A stretch of 64,000 nucleotides of DNA from Euzebya rosea (GCF_003073135.1 NZ_PGDQ01000020.1:18602-82601); one strand, 5' to 3'; numbered from the stretch's first letter, positions 25,519 to 39,407 are shown. Program-made: numbers and translations. The notes: generated from the letters alone by a model not told the origin.

Positions 25519-25722
25519 GGCAGGCGTGTCAGGCACGATGAGGAAGCGTCCCCGGGTCGGGATGGCGGCCGGCGGAGGGGGCACGCGGGCCACGGGGGAC
25601 GTCGGAGTTTACGCCCTCCGGGCGTGTCGGCCCCAACCCGAACACGGTGGGTCGGACAACAAACCCGCGCGCGCACGCCCGGACGGGTGTCGCCCGAGGT
25701 GTCGGTCGCCCACCCGACCGGA

Positions 25723-25738
25723 TAGCCTGCCCCATGTG
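25723..25738 (+). promoter_or_regulatory. Leaderless promoter of tkt
   Basis: TAGCCT (25723-25728) lies 7 bases before GTG at 25736. An ATG two bases earlier is out of frame (ATGTGA). The spacing predicts a transcript that begins at the GTG, which fixes the start. Confidence 0.5.
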
Positions 25739-27727
25739 ACCGACAACGACTCCCTTGCCGTCAGCGCCATCCGTGCCCTGTCCATCGACGCCGTCGAGCG
25801 GGCCAACTCCGGGCATCCCGGTGCCCCGATGGGCCTTGCGCCGCTGACCCACACGCTCTTCACGAAGCACCTGGTGCACAACCCCAGCAACCCGAACTGG
25901 ATCGACCGCGACCGGTTCGTGCTGTCCTGTGGCCACGCGTCCATGCTGCTGTACTCCACGTTGCACCTCACGGGCTACGACGTGTCGATGGAGGACATCA
26001 AGAACTTCCGGCAGCTGGAGTCGCGCACACCGGGTCACCCCGAGTCCTTCGCCACCCCCGGCGTGGAGACCACCACGGGGCCGCTGGGCCAGGGTGTCGC
26101 CAACGGTGTCGGGTTCGCGCTTGCCGAGAAGATGCTGGCCGCCCGGTTCAACACCGAGGACACCACGATCGTCGACCACCGCACCTGGGTGCTGGCCTCC
26201 GACGGTGACCTCATGGAGGGCGTGGCCGCCGAGGCGTGCTCGCTGGCCGGCCACCTCGGCCTGGACAAGCTGATCGTCTTCTGGGACGACAACGAGATCA
26301 CCCTCGACGGCCCGGCCTCCTGGTCGTTCTCCACCGAGGACGTCGTCAAGCGCTTCGAGGCCTACGGCTGGCGCACCCTGGAGGTCGCCGACGGCAACGA
26401 CCTCGGTGCGCTGGACAAGGCGATGGAGGAGGCCAAGCAGTCCGACGGCCGCCCGACCCTCGTCCGCGTTCGCACCACCATCGGCTACGGCGCCCCCACC
26501 AAGGCCGGCACCGCCAAGGCCCACGGCTCGCCGCTCGGCGCGGAGGAGGCCTCGGCCGCCAAGGCGGCCTACGGCTGGACCCACGAGCCCTTCGAGGTGC
26601 CCGACGAGGTCTACCAGGCCGCCAGCCAGGTCGAGCGCGGCAAGGTCGCCGAGGAGGCGTGGAACACCCTCTACGCCAGCTACGAGGAGGCCCACCCCGA
26701 CCTCGCGGAGGAGCTTGAGCGGGCGTTCGCCGGCGAGCTCGCCGAGGACTGGGACGCCGCCCTGCCCGAGTTCGACGACGGCCACAGCGAGGCCACCCGG
26801 TCCACGAGCGGCGCGGTCATCCAGCGCCTCGCGGCCACGGTGCCCGAGCTGATCGGCGGCTCGGCGGACCTCGCCGGCTCCAACAAGACGATGATCGAGA
26901 GCTCCGGCGCGGTCACCCGTGACCTGTTCGCCGCGCGCAACATCAACTACGGCGTGCGCGAGCACGCGATGGCCGGCATGGCCAACGGCATGGTGCTGCA
27001 CGGTGGCGTCCGGCCGTTCATCGGCACGTTCCTGACCTTCAGCGACTACATGCGCGGCTCGATGCGCCTCTCGGCCCTCTCCGGCCTCGGCGTGATCTAC
27101 GTGTTCACCCACGACTCGATCGGCCTGGGCGAGGACGGCCCGACCCACCAGCCCATCGAGCACATCGCGTCGCTGCGCACCATCCCGAACCTGCGGGTCA
27201 TCCGCCCGGCCGACGCCCGCGAGACCGTGGGTGCCTGGCTCGAGGCCGTGCAGCGCACCGACGGACCGACGGCGCTGGCCCTGTCCCGGCAGGACCTGCC
27301 GGTGCTCACCGGGTCCTCCGCCGACCAGGTCAGCATGGGTGCCTACGCCCTCAACGACGTCGCAGACCCCGACATCGTGCTCGTCGGTACCGGCAGCGAG
27401 GTCCAGCTGTGCGTCGCGGCCGCGGAGAAGCTGGCCGAGGAGGACGACCTGGCCGTCCGGGTCGTGTCCATGCCCTGCATGGAGCTGCTGGCCGACGGCG
27501 ACCCCGACTACGCCGACGAGCTGCTCGGTGGCGGCGACGCCCCCGTGCTGTCGGTCGAGGCCGGCGTCAGCTTCGGCTGGGAGCGCTGGGCCGACGACCA
27601 CGTCGCCATGGACGACTTCGGTGCATCGGCCCCGGCCGAGGTGCTGTTCGAGGAGTTCGGTTTCACCCCCGCTGCGGTCGCCGACGCCGCCCGGGACCTG
27701 CTCGAGGAATGGGAGGACGACGAATGA
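25736..27727 (+). CDS. tkt: Transketolase
   Basis: Transketolase moves two-carbon units in the pentose phosphate pathway using thiamine diphosphate. The 663-residue protein has the N-domain [14 protein letters not shown], the TPP motif [20 protein letters not shown]...DDN, and in the middle domain [17 protein letters not shown] then [18 protein letters not shown]. Length is normal. The stop overlaps the transaldolase ATG by 4 bases, so the two non-oxidative pentose phosphate enzymes are co-translated. Confidence 0.95.
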   Translation: MTDNDSLAVSAIRALSIDAVERANSGHPGAPMGLAPLTHTLFTKHLVHNPSNPNWIDRDRFVLSCGHASMLLYSTLHLTGYDVSMEDIKNFRQLESRTPGHPESFATPGVETTTGPLGQGVANGVGFALAEKMLAARFNTEDTTIVDHRTWVLASDGDLMEGVAAEACSLAGHLGLDKLIVFWDDNEITLDGPASWSFSTEDVVKRFEAYGWRTLEVADGNDLGALDKAMEEAKQSDGRPTLVRVRTTIGYGAPTKAGTAKAHGSPLGAEEASAAKAAYGWTHEPFEVPDEVYQAASQVERGKVAEEAWNTLYASYEEAHPDLAEELERAFAGELAEDWDAALPEFDDGHSEATRSTSGAVIQRLAATVPELIGGSADLAGSNKTMIESSGAVTRDLFAARNINYGVREHAMAGMANGMVLHGGVRPFIGTFLTFSDYMRGSMRLSALSGLGVIYVFTHDSIGLGEDGPTHQPIEHIASLRTIPNLRVIRPADARETVGAWLEAVQRTDGPTALALSRQDLPVLTGSSADQVSMGAYALNDVADPDIVLVGTGSEVQLCVAAAEKLAEEDDLAVRVVSMPCMELLADGDPDYADELLGGGDAPVLSVEAGVSFGWERWADDHVAMDDFGASAPAEVLFEEFGFTPAAVADAARDLLEEWEDDE

Positions 27728-28815
27728 GCGACAAGAACCCGCTTCAGAAGATCCACGACGCCGGCCAGGCGATCTGGCTGGACTCGATCAAGCGGTCCTA
27801 CCTGGGCGAAGGCGCCTACCTGGACACGCTGATCAGCGCCGGTGAGATCCATGGCCTGACGTCCAACCCGGCGATCTTCGCCAAGGCCGTCGCCGAGGAC
27901 GACACCTACGACGCGCAGGTCGACCCGATGGTCGAGCAGGGCGCGGACGCCCGCGAGATCCTGTGGGCCGTCATGAAGGACGACATCGTGGCCGCCTGCG
28001 ACCAGTTCGCAGCCGTGTACGAGTCCTCCGACGGTGCCGACGGCTACGTCTCCATCGAGGTCGACCCGGCCCACGCGTTCGACACCGAGCGCACCGTGTC
28101 GGAGGCCCTGTCGCTGTGGCAGGAGATCGACCGTCCCAACCTGATGGTCAAGGTGCCGGGCACCGAGCCGGGCCTGGCCGCCATCACCCGCCTCATCGGC
28201 GAGGGCCTGAACGTCAACGTCACGCTGCTGTTCAGCGTCGACCGCCACCGTGCGGTCATGGACGCCTACATGGCGGGCCTGGAACGTCGTCGCGACGCCG
28301 GCGGCAAGCTGGACCACATCGCCAGCGTGGCGTCGTTCTTCGTCTCCCGCGTGGACGCGAAGGTCGACGGCCTGCTGCCCGAGGGGCACGAGCTCCGCGG
28401 CAAGGTTGCGATCGCCAACGCCCGCGCGGCGTACGGCGCGTTCCTGGAGGTCACGGCATCCGAGCGCTGGCAGTCACTGGCTGCCGACGGCGCCAAGCCG
28501 CAGCGGCCGCTGTGGGCGTCGACGTCCACCAAGGACCCGTCGTTGCCCGACACCCTGTACGTCGACGAGCTCGTCGGCCCGCAGACCGTCAACACCGTGC
28601 CCGAAGCGACCATGGACGCCACGCGCGACCACGGCGCCGAGCCCACCGACAACCTGAACGGTCGGGTCGAGGAGGCGCTGGCGCTGCTGGCACGCCTGCC
28701 CGAGCTGGGCGTTGACCTCGGCCAGGTCACCAAGGAGCTGGAGACCGAGGGTGTGGAGAAGTTCGTCGACAGCTTCGAGGAGGCCGTCGCGACCGTCGCC
28801 GGCGCCGCCGACTAG
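27724..28815 (+). CDS. tal: Transaldolase
   Basis: Transaldolase moves a dihydroxyacetone unit between sugar phosphates. The 363-residue actinobacterial-type protein begins [20 protein letters not shown], has [11 protein letters not shown], the Schiff-base lysine in [12 protein letters not shown], and [13 protein letters not shown] plus [20 protein letters not shown]. It follows tkt with an ATGA overlap. A GC-rich hairpin straddles the convergent end with the next gene. Confidence 0.95.
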   Translation: MSDKNPLQKIHDAGQAIWLDSIKRSYLGEGAYLDTLISAGEIHGLTSNPAIFAKAVAEDDTYDAQVDPMVEQGADAREILWAVMKDDIVAACDQFAAVYESSDGADGYVSIEVDPAHAFDTERTVSEALSLWQEIDRPNLMVKVPGTEPGLAAITRLIGEGLNVNVTLLFSVDRHRAVMDAYMAGLERRRDAGGKLDHIASVASFFVSRVDAKVDGLLPEGHELRGKVAIANARAAYGAFLEVTASERWQSLAADGAKPQRPLWASTSTKDPSLPDTLYVDELVGPQTVNTVPEATMDATRDHGAEPTDNLNGRVEEALALLARLPELGVDLGQVTKELETEGVEKFVDSFEEAVATVAGAAD

Positions 28816-28840
28816 GCGACCACGGCCACACGGAGCACCG

Positions 28841-30019
28841 TCATCGAGGCGGGTCGGGCACCAGCTCGGCCCGCCTCGTGCGTTGCCGAGGCGGTGGCGG
28901 CAGGACGGCGGTCGCAGGATCCGGCGCGGGCCAGGCCGGTCGGGCTGGGGGCGCGTCCGGCTGCGGCGCCGCGTCTCCGGACCTGCGCCGGCCCACGAGC
29001 AGGCCGAGCACGGCGAGGATCGCCAGCAGGCCGAGCCCACCGCCGACGCGGGCCGCGGTCGGGAGCCCGCTGGAGGGGGTCGTCGACTCGGCGGCCACCG
29101 CCTCGGCGACCTCGCCCGCCGAGGGGAAGGTCAGTCGTGCCGTTGCCATGCGTTCCACGAGGCCCGACCGTAGCGTCATGTCGGCCCGCCACGGCCCGTC
29201 CGGAAGCGCGGCCCCGAGTCGTGCGGTGACGGTCCCCTCCTCCCCCGGTGGCAGGGTCGTGCCGAGCGCCACGTCGAAGGGCCCTGCGGTGGTCCCCCCG
29301 GGTCCGTCGGCGAGCTGCAGCTCCCCCGACAGGTCGATCGCGCGACCGCCGGTGTTGCGGACCAGCGTGTCCAGTCCGGGCCGACCGTCGTCGTCACGGG
29401 CCGGAAGGATGGAGACGATCTCGAAGTCGATGGGTGGGGCGCCGCCCGGGCCCACGGAGAGGTAGACACGCAGCCCGACACGGGTGGCGACCTGGACCCC
29501 ATCGACGTCGCCGCCGGGCAGGCGTTCGGCGAAGACGACCGCGTAGTGCTCGCCGCGTGTCGCATCGGCCGGGACGTCGATCCGCATCGCCACCTCGGCA
29601 CGTTCGCCGGGCTGGAGGGTCAACGCGGACGGCTCGACGGTGATCCACGTCGCCAGCTCGTTCCGGCGCCTGCCGGCGTCGGCGACGAAGGCATCGTCGC
29701 GGATGTCGGCGGCGACAGGGTAGAGCTCGACGTCGAACGGGGTCGGCTCGCCGTTGCTGACCTCGAACCGACGCTCGATCGTCGTGGCGGGCGGCAGGTG
29801 GTCGATGACGTACACCTGGGCTCGCGGGTCGTCGACGAGGTCGGCGGGCGCTTCGAGCAGTCGCACGCCGATGCCCGGCGGGGGCAGGTCCTGCGCCGAG
29901 GAGGAACCTCCCGGCAGGAACGACGTCAGCAGCACCACGAGGACCAGCAGGGCCCCGTGCAGGGACCGTGCGGTCACCGACGCCGCGCGGGCGGGGGTGC
30001 TGGGGTTGGGGTGCGGCAC
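28841..30019 (-). CDS. WxL-interacting-protein-like (DUF916-type) membrane-anchored surface protein, copy 2
   Basis: A 392-residue exported protein: signal peptide (about 18-43, ending SSAQ), an Ig-like N-terminal domain, a second beta domain, a membrane helix (about 325-345) and a short Pro/Arg-rich cytoplasmic tail. The WxLIP hallmarks are an early IGVRLLEAPAD, YPVAADIRDDAF, WITVEPSALTLQPGE and RVGLRVYLSVGPGG. In Firmicutes such proteins bind WxL-domain proteins and peptidoglycan and are anchored by one C-terminal helix, which fits. It is about 40% alike by eye to the copy at 30729-32015. It starts at a GTG 66 bases after the WxL-like gene upstream. Confidence 0.75.
   Translation of the reverse strand: MPHPNPSTPARAASVTARSLHGALLVLVVLLTSFLPGGSSSAQDLPPPGIGVRLLEAPADLVDDPRAQVYVIDHLPPATTIERRFEVSNGEPTPFDVELYPVAADIRDDAFVADAGRRRNELATWITVEPSALTLQPGERAEVAMRIDVPADATRGEHYAVVFAERLPGGDVDGVQVATRVGLRVYLSVGPGGAPPIDFEIVSILPARDDDGRPGLDTLVRNTGGRAIDLSGELQLADGPGGTTAGPFDVALGTTLPPGEEGTVTARLGAALPDGPWRADMTLRSGLVERMATARLTFPSAGEVAEAVAAESTTPSSGLPTAARVGGGLGLLAILAVLGLLVGRRRSGDAAPQPDAPPARPAWPAPDPATAVLPPPPRQRTRRAELVPDPPR
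28845..28878. terminator. Bidirectional GC hairpin between tal and the WxLIP gene
   Basis: A perfect 9-bp inverted repeat CGAGGCGGG / CCCGCCTCG with a 16-base loop. It lies 30 bases past the tal stop and within the last codons of the convergent WxLIP gene. There is no T-run on either side; in GC-rich actinobacteria such hairpins can still end transcription. Confidence 0.5.
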
Positions 30020-30084
30020 GGGCCCGTTCTACCTGTCGTGTCCACGAGGGCCGAGCAGGAGCGGCGGCGCCAGCGGATCGGCGC

Positions 30085-30633
30085 TCAGTTGATCGAGGTC
30101 GTCAGGGTGCCGGTGTAGTCGCCGGGGCTCTTGCCCGTGATCGGCACGGTGATGGTGCCGTTGATGGTGTAGCTGCTGGCCCCGAGCCCCAGGCCCAGGC
30201 CGATGGCGACGATGGCGTTGCCGCTCAGGGCACCGCCGGCCCGGAGGATGCCGGGCGCGGCGCTGCCGCCGCCCGTGGTGGCCGAGGTCGACAACCAGAT
30301 CATCCCGGCGTTGCTGATGGTGTTGGCACCGCTGGTCAGGTCCGAGGACGTCGCGGTGGCGGTGAAGACCCCCGGCAGGGCGCGGCCGTCGGTGATGACG
30401 ATGCCGTTGACGGGGATCGTGGCGGTCACCCCGGACGTCGAGGTCACGTCGGTCGTCGCGCTCGCCGCAGCGGGTGCGTCGATGGACAGGGTGCCGGAGT
30501 TGGTCAGGGAGAGCGTCAGGGCAGTGGTGTCGGCGCCGACCGGCAGGACCGTACCGGCACCCACGAGCGCGGCAGCCGCGACGAACGCGACGGCGGGGCG
30601 ACGGATGGCAGCACCTGGCGAGAACGTCCTCAT
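30085..30633 (-). CDS. Secreted WxL-like domain protein, copy 2
   Basis: A 182-residue secreted protein: signal peptide (residues 1-35, AVAFVAAAALVGAGTVLPVGAD), then a Thr/Ser/Ala/Gly-rich all-beta domain ending GDYTGTLTTSIN. The closing Y-T-G-T-L-T-x-x-I pattern is that of WxL domains (YxxxLxWxL), but with the Trp replaced by Thr. Its position next to a DUF916-type protein, in the same order as the upstream pair, supports the call. A fimbrial or spore-coat-U-like adhesin subunit is the alternative, because those end in a similar strand. Predicted to be wall-associated. Confidence 0.6.
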   Translation of the reverse strand: MRTFSPGAAIRRPAVAFVAAAALVGAGTVLPVGADTTALTLSLTNSGTLSIDAPAAASATTDVTSTSGVTATIPVNGIVITDGRALPGVFTATATSSDLTSGANTISNAGMIWLSTSATTGGGSAAPGILRAGGALSGNAIVAIGLGLGLGASSYTINGTITVPITGKSPGDYTGTLTTSIN

Positions 30634-30728
30634 CAGGATCTGATCGGCCGGTACGGGCCGGTCCTGAGCCGTCTCGGCGAAGGATCTCGGTTCGTGTTCG
30701 GGCCAGTGACGCCGAAGCGCCGCGGCCA

Positions 30729-32015
30729 TCAGCCGCGATCGTCCCCGGAGGTGGGCGGCATGGAGCGGGGCGGCGTGGCGGAGGGTGACATCGGCGGCGG
30801 CGGTGCCGACGCTGCGGACCGGGCGCGACCCGGTGGTGGGGGTGGCGGCGACTCGAGGGGCGGGGCCGCGGCGGACGGTGCCCCCGGGGGCGGCGGTGGC
30901 GGCGTCCGACCGGGGCGCCCGGGGGCCTCCCAGCCAGCGGGTGCCGAATCGCTCCCGGCGGCCCGGCCGGGCCGATCCGTCGAGGGTCCGGGCGTCGGTT
31001 CGCGTCCGGACCGACGGCGCCCCAGCCACACGGCGAGCGCAACGAGCAGCAGGAGCAACAGGCCCAGCCCGACGGCCACGACGGGTACCCGTGGGCTGTC
31101 GTCGTCCTCGGGGTCGACCACGACCGCGTCCTGTGGGGCACCTTCGGCCCCGGCCTCGTCGGGGAAGTCCAGCCGGGCGGTCGCCTCGCGGACCAGCGTG
31201 CCCGAGGTCAACGTCAGGCGGACTTCCCATGGTCCGCTGGGGATGGCGTCGTCGAGCTCCACGTCGAGGTCCACCGTCGTCGACGGGGCCAGCGTCGTGC
31301 CGGGCGTCACCTGGTAGGGGCCGGCGGTCAGGCCAGCGGGCCCCTGGTCGAGGCGCAGCTCGCCGCTGAAGTCCAGCGCCCGCCCGCCGGTGTTGGTGAC
31401 CTCGGCACGGACGACGCGCACGCCGTCGTCCCGGGTCGCGCCCGTCAGGGAGTCGATGCGGAAGTCGGTGGCCGGCTCCCCGCCGGGGCCGACCGACAGG
31501 TAGACCCGGATGCCGACGCGGGCGGCGACGCCGAGCTCGCCTTCCGCCACGTCGGTGGGTGGGCCGCGCTCGGCGAGCACGACGCCGTAGCGTTCGCCTT
31601 CCACGGCGTCGGGGGGGACGTCGATCCGCAGCGTGGCCGTGGCGGTGCCACGCGGGGCGACCCGTACGGTCGGCGGGTCGACGGTGATCCAGGAGGACAG
31701 CTCGTTGCCCTCGCGTCCGGCACCGGGGACGAAGGCGTCGCCGACGATCTCGGCGGCCACCGGGTACAGCTCGAGGAGCGATTCGGTGTCGTAGCCGTTG
31801 GTGACCTCGAAGTCGCGCTCGATGGTGGTGCCGGGTGCGACGTGGTCGATCACGTAGGACAGGGCCCGGGGGTCATCGACTCGGTCGGCCGGTGCCTCCA
31901 GCAGGCGGATGCCGAGGCCGTCCCTGACGTCCTGGGCAGACGCACCGGTGACGGCCAGGAGGGCGAGCAGCAGGACACCCAGCAGGCGGGGCAGCAGCAT
32001 CGATCGGGTCCGCAT
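30729..32015 (-). CDS. WxL-interacting-protein-like (DUF916-type) membrane-anchored surface protein, copy 1
   Basis: A 428-residue exported protein with a signal peptide (RSMLLPRLLGVLLLALLAV, cleavage near ASAQ), two beta domains, a membrane helix (VVAVGLGLLLLLLVALAVWL) and a cytoplasmic tail of about 95 residues rich in Pro, Ser and Gly with runs of six prolines. Family features match copy 2: LGIRLLEAPAD, YPVAAEIVGDAF, SSWITVDPPTVRVAPRG, RVGIRVYLSVGPGG and NTGGRALDFSGEL. The ATG at 32015 precedes the signal peptide directly; the frame extends 23 codons upstream through a hairpin and is not used. Confidence 0.75.
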   Translation of the reverse strand: MRTRSMLLPRLLGVLLLALLAVTGASAQDVRDGLGIRLLEAPADRVDDPRALSYVIDHVAPGTTIERDFEVTNGYDTESLLELYPVAAEIVGDAFVPGAGREGNELSSWITVDPPTVRVAPRGTATATLRIDVPPDAVEGERYGVVLAERGPPTDVAEGELGVAARVGIRVYLSVGPGGEPATDFRIDSLTGATRDDGVRVVRAEVTNTGGRALDFSGELRLDQGPAGLTAGPYQVTPGTTLAPSTTVDLDVELDDAIPSGPWEVRLTLTSGTLVREATARLDFPDEAGAEGAPQDAVVVDPEDDDSPRVPVVAVGLGLLLLLLVALAVWLGRRRSGREPTPGPSTDRPGRAAGSDSAPAGWEAPGRPGRTPPPPPPGAPSAAAPPLESPPPPPPGRARSAASAPPPPMSPSATPPRSMPPTSGDDRG

Positions 32016-32035
32016 CGGGGCTGACCATAACTGGC

Positions 32036-32071
32036 GCAGCCGGCCCCGGGGATGGAACCGGGGCCGGCTGC
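32036..32071 (-). terminator. Perfect 14-bp intercistronic hairpin
   Basis: GCAGCCGGCCCCGG and its exact complement flank an 8-base loop between the first WxL-like gene (stop 32117) and its WxLIP partner (start 32015). It lacks a U-run. It could be a partial terminator or an mRNA-stabilising end that keeps the small secreted protein more abundant than its membrane partner. Confidence 0.6.
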
Positions 32072-32116
32072 GGGCCGTCGACATGTGTGCGGCGTGTCGC
32101 TCGCTGGGCGGTGGGG

Positions 32117-32641
32117 CTAGGAGATCGTGGTGGTCAGGGTGCCGGTGTACTCACCGGCACGGGCGGTGACCGGGACGGGGACGGTGATCGCGCCGTCGAC
32201 CGTGAAGGCGCCGGGGCTGAGGAGCGGAGCCCCCACGGCGATGACCGAGGAGACACCGAGCGACCCGCCCGCAGGCAGGCTGATGGCCGCCTGCTCATCG
32301 TGCGGGGTGATGGAGTCGGTGCCCCAGAGCAGGCTCGCGGCCAGGATCGTCTCACCGGTCTCGTCCCCACCGCCGGTGGTCAGGTCCGTTGCGCTTGCGG
32401 TTGCGGTCCAGCCGAGCAACGACCCCCGCTCGTCGGCGATGGCGACCGATGGGACGTCGACGGTCACGACGCTGTTGACCGCACCGCTCCCGGTGACGGT
32501 GTCGGGTGCGTCGATCGTCAGGTTGCCCCCGGCGATGGTGACGGTGATGGTGGTTTCGTCAGCGCCGCTCGGACCGGCCACGAAGGCCAGCATGGAGGCA
32601 GCAGCGACGGTGGCGGCGATCAGGGGGCGGCGACGGATCAT
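32117..32641 (-). CDS. Secreted WxL-like domain protein, copy 1
   Basis: A 174-residue secreted protein: signal peptide (MIRRRPLIAATVAAASMLAF, cleavage near GPSGA), then an all-beta domain ending GEYTGTLTTTIS, closely like copy 2. It has a GWTATASATDLTTGG segment matching GVFTATATSSDLTSG of copy 2; a Trp-x-x at this place recalls the first WxL motif. It is the first gene of the four-gene set and is followed by a strong hairpin. The ATG at 32641 has GAGGAA about 9 bases upstream; a longer frame adds 15 codons without a signal-like start. Confidence 0.6.
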   Translation of the reverse strand: MIRRRPLIAATVAAASMLAFVAGPSGADETTITVTIAGGNLTIDAPDTVTGSGAVNSVVTVDVPSVAIADERGSLLGWTATASATDLTTGGGDETGETILAASLLWGTDSITPHDEQAAISLPAGGSLGVSSVIAVGAPLLSPGAFTVDGAITVPVPVTARAGEYTGTLTTTIS

Positions 32642-32745
32642 GGGGGGGTTCCTCGGGTGACGTACGTGTGGTGACACCCTCTGCATCGCCGCGTTACGTA
32701 GAGGAGTTGATGGTCCATCGGAGTCATTAATCGCCCGCAGAGGAA
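32642..32745 (-). promoter_or_regulatory. Likely promoter region of the WxL-like/WxLIP genes
   Basis: The 104 bases between the nitroreductase stop and the first WxL-like gene contain the most AT-rich stretch of the neighbourhood (minus strand GATTAATGACTCC and TCTACGTAAC). TACGTA is the best -10 candidate, without a clear -35. Nothing else is seen here. Confidence 0.35.
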
Positions 32746-33327
32746 CTAGTCAGCCCATCGGATGATCTCGTCCAGGTCGTCTCGCGGCCGGTTCTGCGAC
32801 CCCGGCCGGCCGTCCTCGACGGGATGTCCCAGCGTCACGAGGCCGATCGGGTCCCAAGCCCGGGGGACCCCCGCTGCGCCCCGCAGCACCTGGCTGTCGA
32901 CGGCGAGGAACCCGGCGCCGAGCCCCTCCTCGACGGCCGCGAGGAGCAGCATGCCGAAGGCGGCCCCACCATCGACCCACGGGAACGGCACCGACCAGCC
33001 CTGGGGGCCGACCGATGCGGACTTGTCGGGTTCGGCGTAGCGACGGTCGTAGGCCCCGGTGTCCACGCAGGGGATCACGTGCACGGGTGCCACCGACAGC
33101 CACGGCTGGAGGCCACGCGCCACGTGCTCGGGTTCGCCGCACGCGTCGGCGATCCGCTGTCGGGGTTCCTGGTCAACGGCGACGACGAACCGCTGGGGCT
33201 GGCTGAAGCCAGCGCTCGGTCCCCGGCGTGCGGTGTCGAGGACCCGGCGCAGCACGACCGGGTCGACCGGGTCCGGTCGGTAGCGCCGCACCATCCGGCG
33301 GCGACGCACGACCTCGGTGAACTCCAT
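32746..33327 (-). CDS. Nitroreductase-family flavoprotein
   Basis: A 193-residue FMN-dependent nitroreductase-like oxidoreductase. The start EFTEVVRRRRMVRRYRPDPV is the FMN-phosphate-binding region of the family, followed by GPSAGFSQPQRFVVAVD, and FGMLLLAAVEEGLGAGFLAVD with LVTLGHPVEDGRP near the end. Physiological substrate unknown. The ATG has AGGAG upstream at good spacing and lies 27 bases past the gyrA stop, so it may be co-transcribed with gyrA. Confidence 0.88.
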   Translation of the reverse strand: MEFTEVVRRRRMVRRYRPDPVDPVVLRRVLDTARRGPSAGFSQPQRFVVAVDQEPRQRIADACGEPEHVARGLQPWLSVAPVHVIPCVDTGAYDRRYAEPDKSASVGPQGWSVPFPWVDGGAAFGMLLLAAVEEGLGAGFLAVDSQVLRGAAGVPRAWDPIGLVTLGHPVEDGRPGSQNRPRDDLDEIIRWAD

Positions 33328-33354
33328 GGCATGTGCTCCTGTCGTGCAGCCGGG

Positions 33355-36990
<3,636 letters not shown>

Positions 36991-37100
36991 GGGCCCCAGT
37001 GTGGCAAGCGGGTGCGACATCGCCGGGCAGGCGGTGCGTGCCCGGACCGACCACGCGACCGACCACGCGACCGGTCACCGGACCGGTGCGGACGAGCCGG

Positions 37101-37681
<581 letters not shown>

Positions 37682-37685
<4 letters not shown>

Positions 37686-38914
37686 CCGCCCGACACCACC
37701 GCGCCGGCGGCGGCCGGAAGGCGGGTGTGGGTGTCCCGGGAGTCGAGCCATCCGTCCGGAAGCCGGACGGGCTTGGGGCCATGGGTGTGTCCGCGATGCA
37801 TCGAGACCGCACTCTCGGGCATCGGCGCCTCCCGGTCCACTGTCCCCAGCAGCTCGGCCATCTCCTCGAGCCGTTCCACGCGTCGCAGGGCGCCGCGCAA
37901 CGACTTGCCGAGCTCGAACCCCTGCAGGTACCACCCGGTGTGCTTGCGGATGTCACGCATGGCGACTGCCTCTCCGAGATGGTCGACCAGCTTCGTGGCG
38001 TGGTCGAGCAGGGTGTCGGCCACCTGGCCGAGGTTGGGTGGTGGCGGCACGGGACTGCCGGCCAGCGCGGCTTCGAGCTCGCCGAACAGCCACGGGCGGC
38101 CCAGGCAGCCCCGGCCGACGACCACACCGGCACATCCGGTGCGTGCGATCATCTCCACGGCGTCGGCGGCCTGCCAGATGTCGCCGTTGCCGAGCACGGG
38201 GACCTCGTCGCCGATGGCCTCGACCAGCGCGGCGATGGCGTCCCAGTCGGCGTGGCCGCCGTAGGCGTCCTGTGCGGTGCGACCGTGCAGGGTGACCGCC
38301 GCGGCGCCGAGGTCCCGGGCGATGCGCCCGGCCTCGAGGAAGGTCAGGTGGTCCGCGTCGATGCCCTTGCGCATCTTGACGGTGACCGGACGACCGCCGG
38401 CGGTCGAGACGGCGGCCTCGACCAGCTCGGCGAACAGGCCGAGTCGCCACGGGAGCGCCGCGCCGCCACCCATGCGGGTGACCTTGGGCGCCGGGCAGCC
38501 GAAGTTGAGGTCGATGTGGTCGACCAGGTCGTGCTCGGCCAGCACCGCCACGCCGTCGCGCATGTGGTCGGGGTCGATGGCGTACAGCTGCAGCGACCTG
38601 ACCGGCTCGTCGGGGGCGAACGCCGCTCGGAGCATCGTCCGCAACCGCCCACCCGACAGCTCGTCGGCCAGCCGGGCCTTGTCCGACTCGGCGTCGAGCG
38701 ACCCGTCGTCGGTGCGGAGCAGGGCCATGGCCCCGCGCTGGTCGGCTTCGACGAGGGCGCGGGCACCGACCATCTCGCTGACGTAGAGCCCGCCGCCGAA
38801 GGCGCGGCAGACGGCACGGAAAGGCACGTTGGTGACCCCCGCCATGGGGGCGAGGACGACCGGCGGGTCGACGGTGACGGCGGTGCGGGCACCAGCCAGG
38901 GTCAAGGGGCTCAC
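37682..38914 (-). CDS. dusB: tRNA-dihydrouridine synthase
   Basis: A 410-residue FMN enzyme that reduces uridine in tRNA. Motifs are [14 protein letters not shown] at the start of the TIM barrel, [21 protein letters not shown] with the catalytic Cys, [28 protein letters not shown] and [10 protein letters not shown]-terminal helical domain follows with about 30 extra residues. Assignment to DusB rather than DusA/C is by general likeness to Gram-positive Dus. GTG start; downstream overlap with maf. Confidence 0.9.
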
Positions 38915-38993
38915 GACCGTCGATGGTGCCAGCGACCGGCCCGATCGCAGCGTGTGCCGTCGACCACCCCGACCGAATGGACCCTCGACGAGG

Positions 38994-39407
38994 TCAGGAC
39001 TCGTGCAGCTCGGGACGGTCCCGCAGCGCCGCGATCGCGGCGATGGCGTCCTCGGCGCGGTTCGGCGGGACCAGCAGGTGGTCGTGGTGGAACCCCGCGA
39101 TGATGTTGCAGGGGATGCCCACGACCGCCAGGGCCGCGCTGACCGACGCGGTCAGGCCCACGGCCTCCAGGGAGGAGTGGACGGCCAGCGTCAGCCATGC
39201 GGCGGGGAACTCCGCGTCCATGCCCGCCTCCTCGGCGTCGGACTGGCGCAGCACGATCGTGGTGCCCTCGACCTCGGTGACGACCGCCGACAGCGGCAGG
39301 TCGGGCAACGGCGCCCCAGGCGGCAGGTTCACGTAGACGTACGTGCCCTCCCGCTGGCGAACGTCGAGTGATTCCAGCAACGTCCCGAGATCCGTTTCAC
39401 CAGCCAT
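38994..39407 (-). CDS. ACT-domain protein (CASTOR/ACT_7-like)
   Basis: A 137-residue protein with two ACT-like halves. LTLAVHSSLEAVGLTASVSAALAVVGIPCNIIAGFHHDHLLVPPNRAEDA matches the pattern of small stand-alone ACT proteins with the GFxxDHLLVP strand, which are thought to sense an amino acid. The ligand is unknown. It lies between gyrB (68 bases upstream) and dus (79 bases downstream). Confidence 0.8.
   Translation of the reverse strand: MAGETDLGTLLESLDVRQREGTYVYVNLPPGAPLPDLPLSAVVTEVEGTTIVLRQSDAEEAGMDAEFPAAWLTLAVHSSLEAVGLTASVSAALAVVGIPCNIIAGFHHDHLLVPPNRAEDAIAAIAALRDRPELHES

Noticed and set aside
23087..27727. A 1,546-codon plus-strand open frame joining the repeat region to transketolase
   Set aside because: It crosses the ctaA and ctaB genes in antisense; similarity begins only at the leaderless GTG at 25736.
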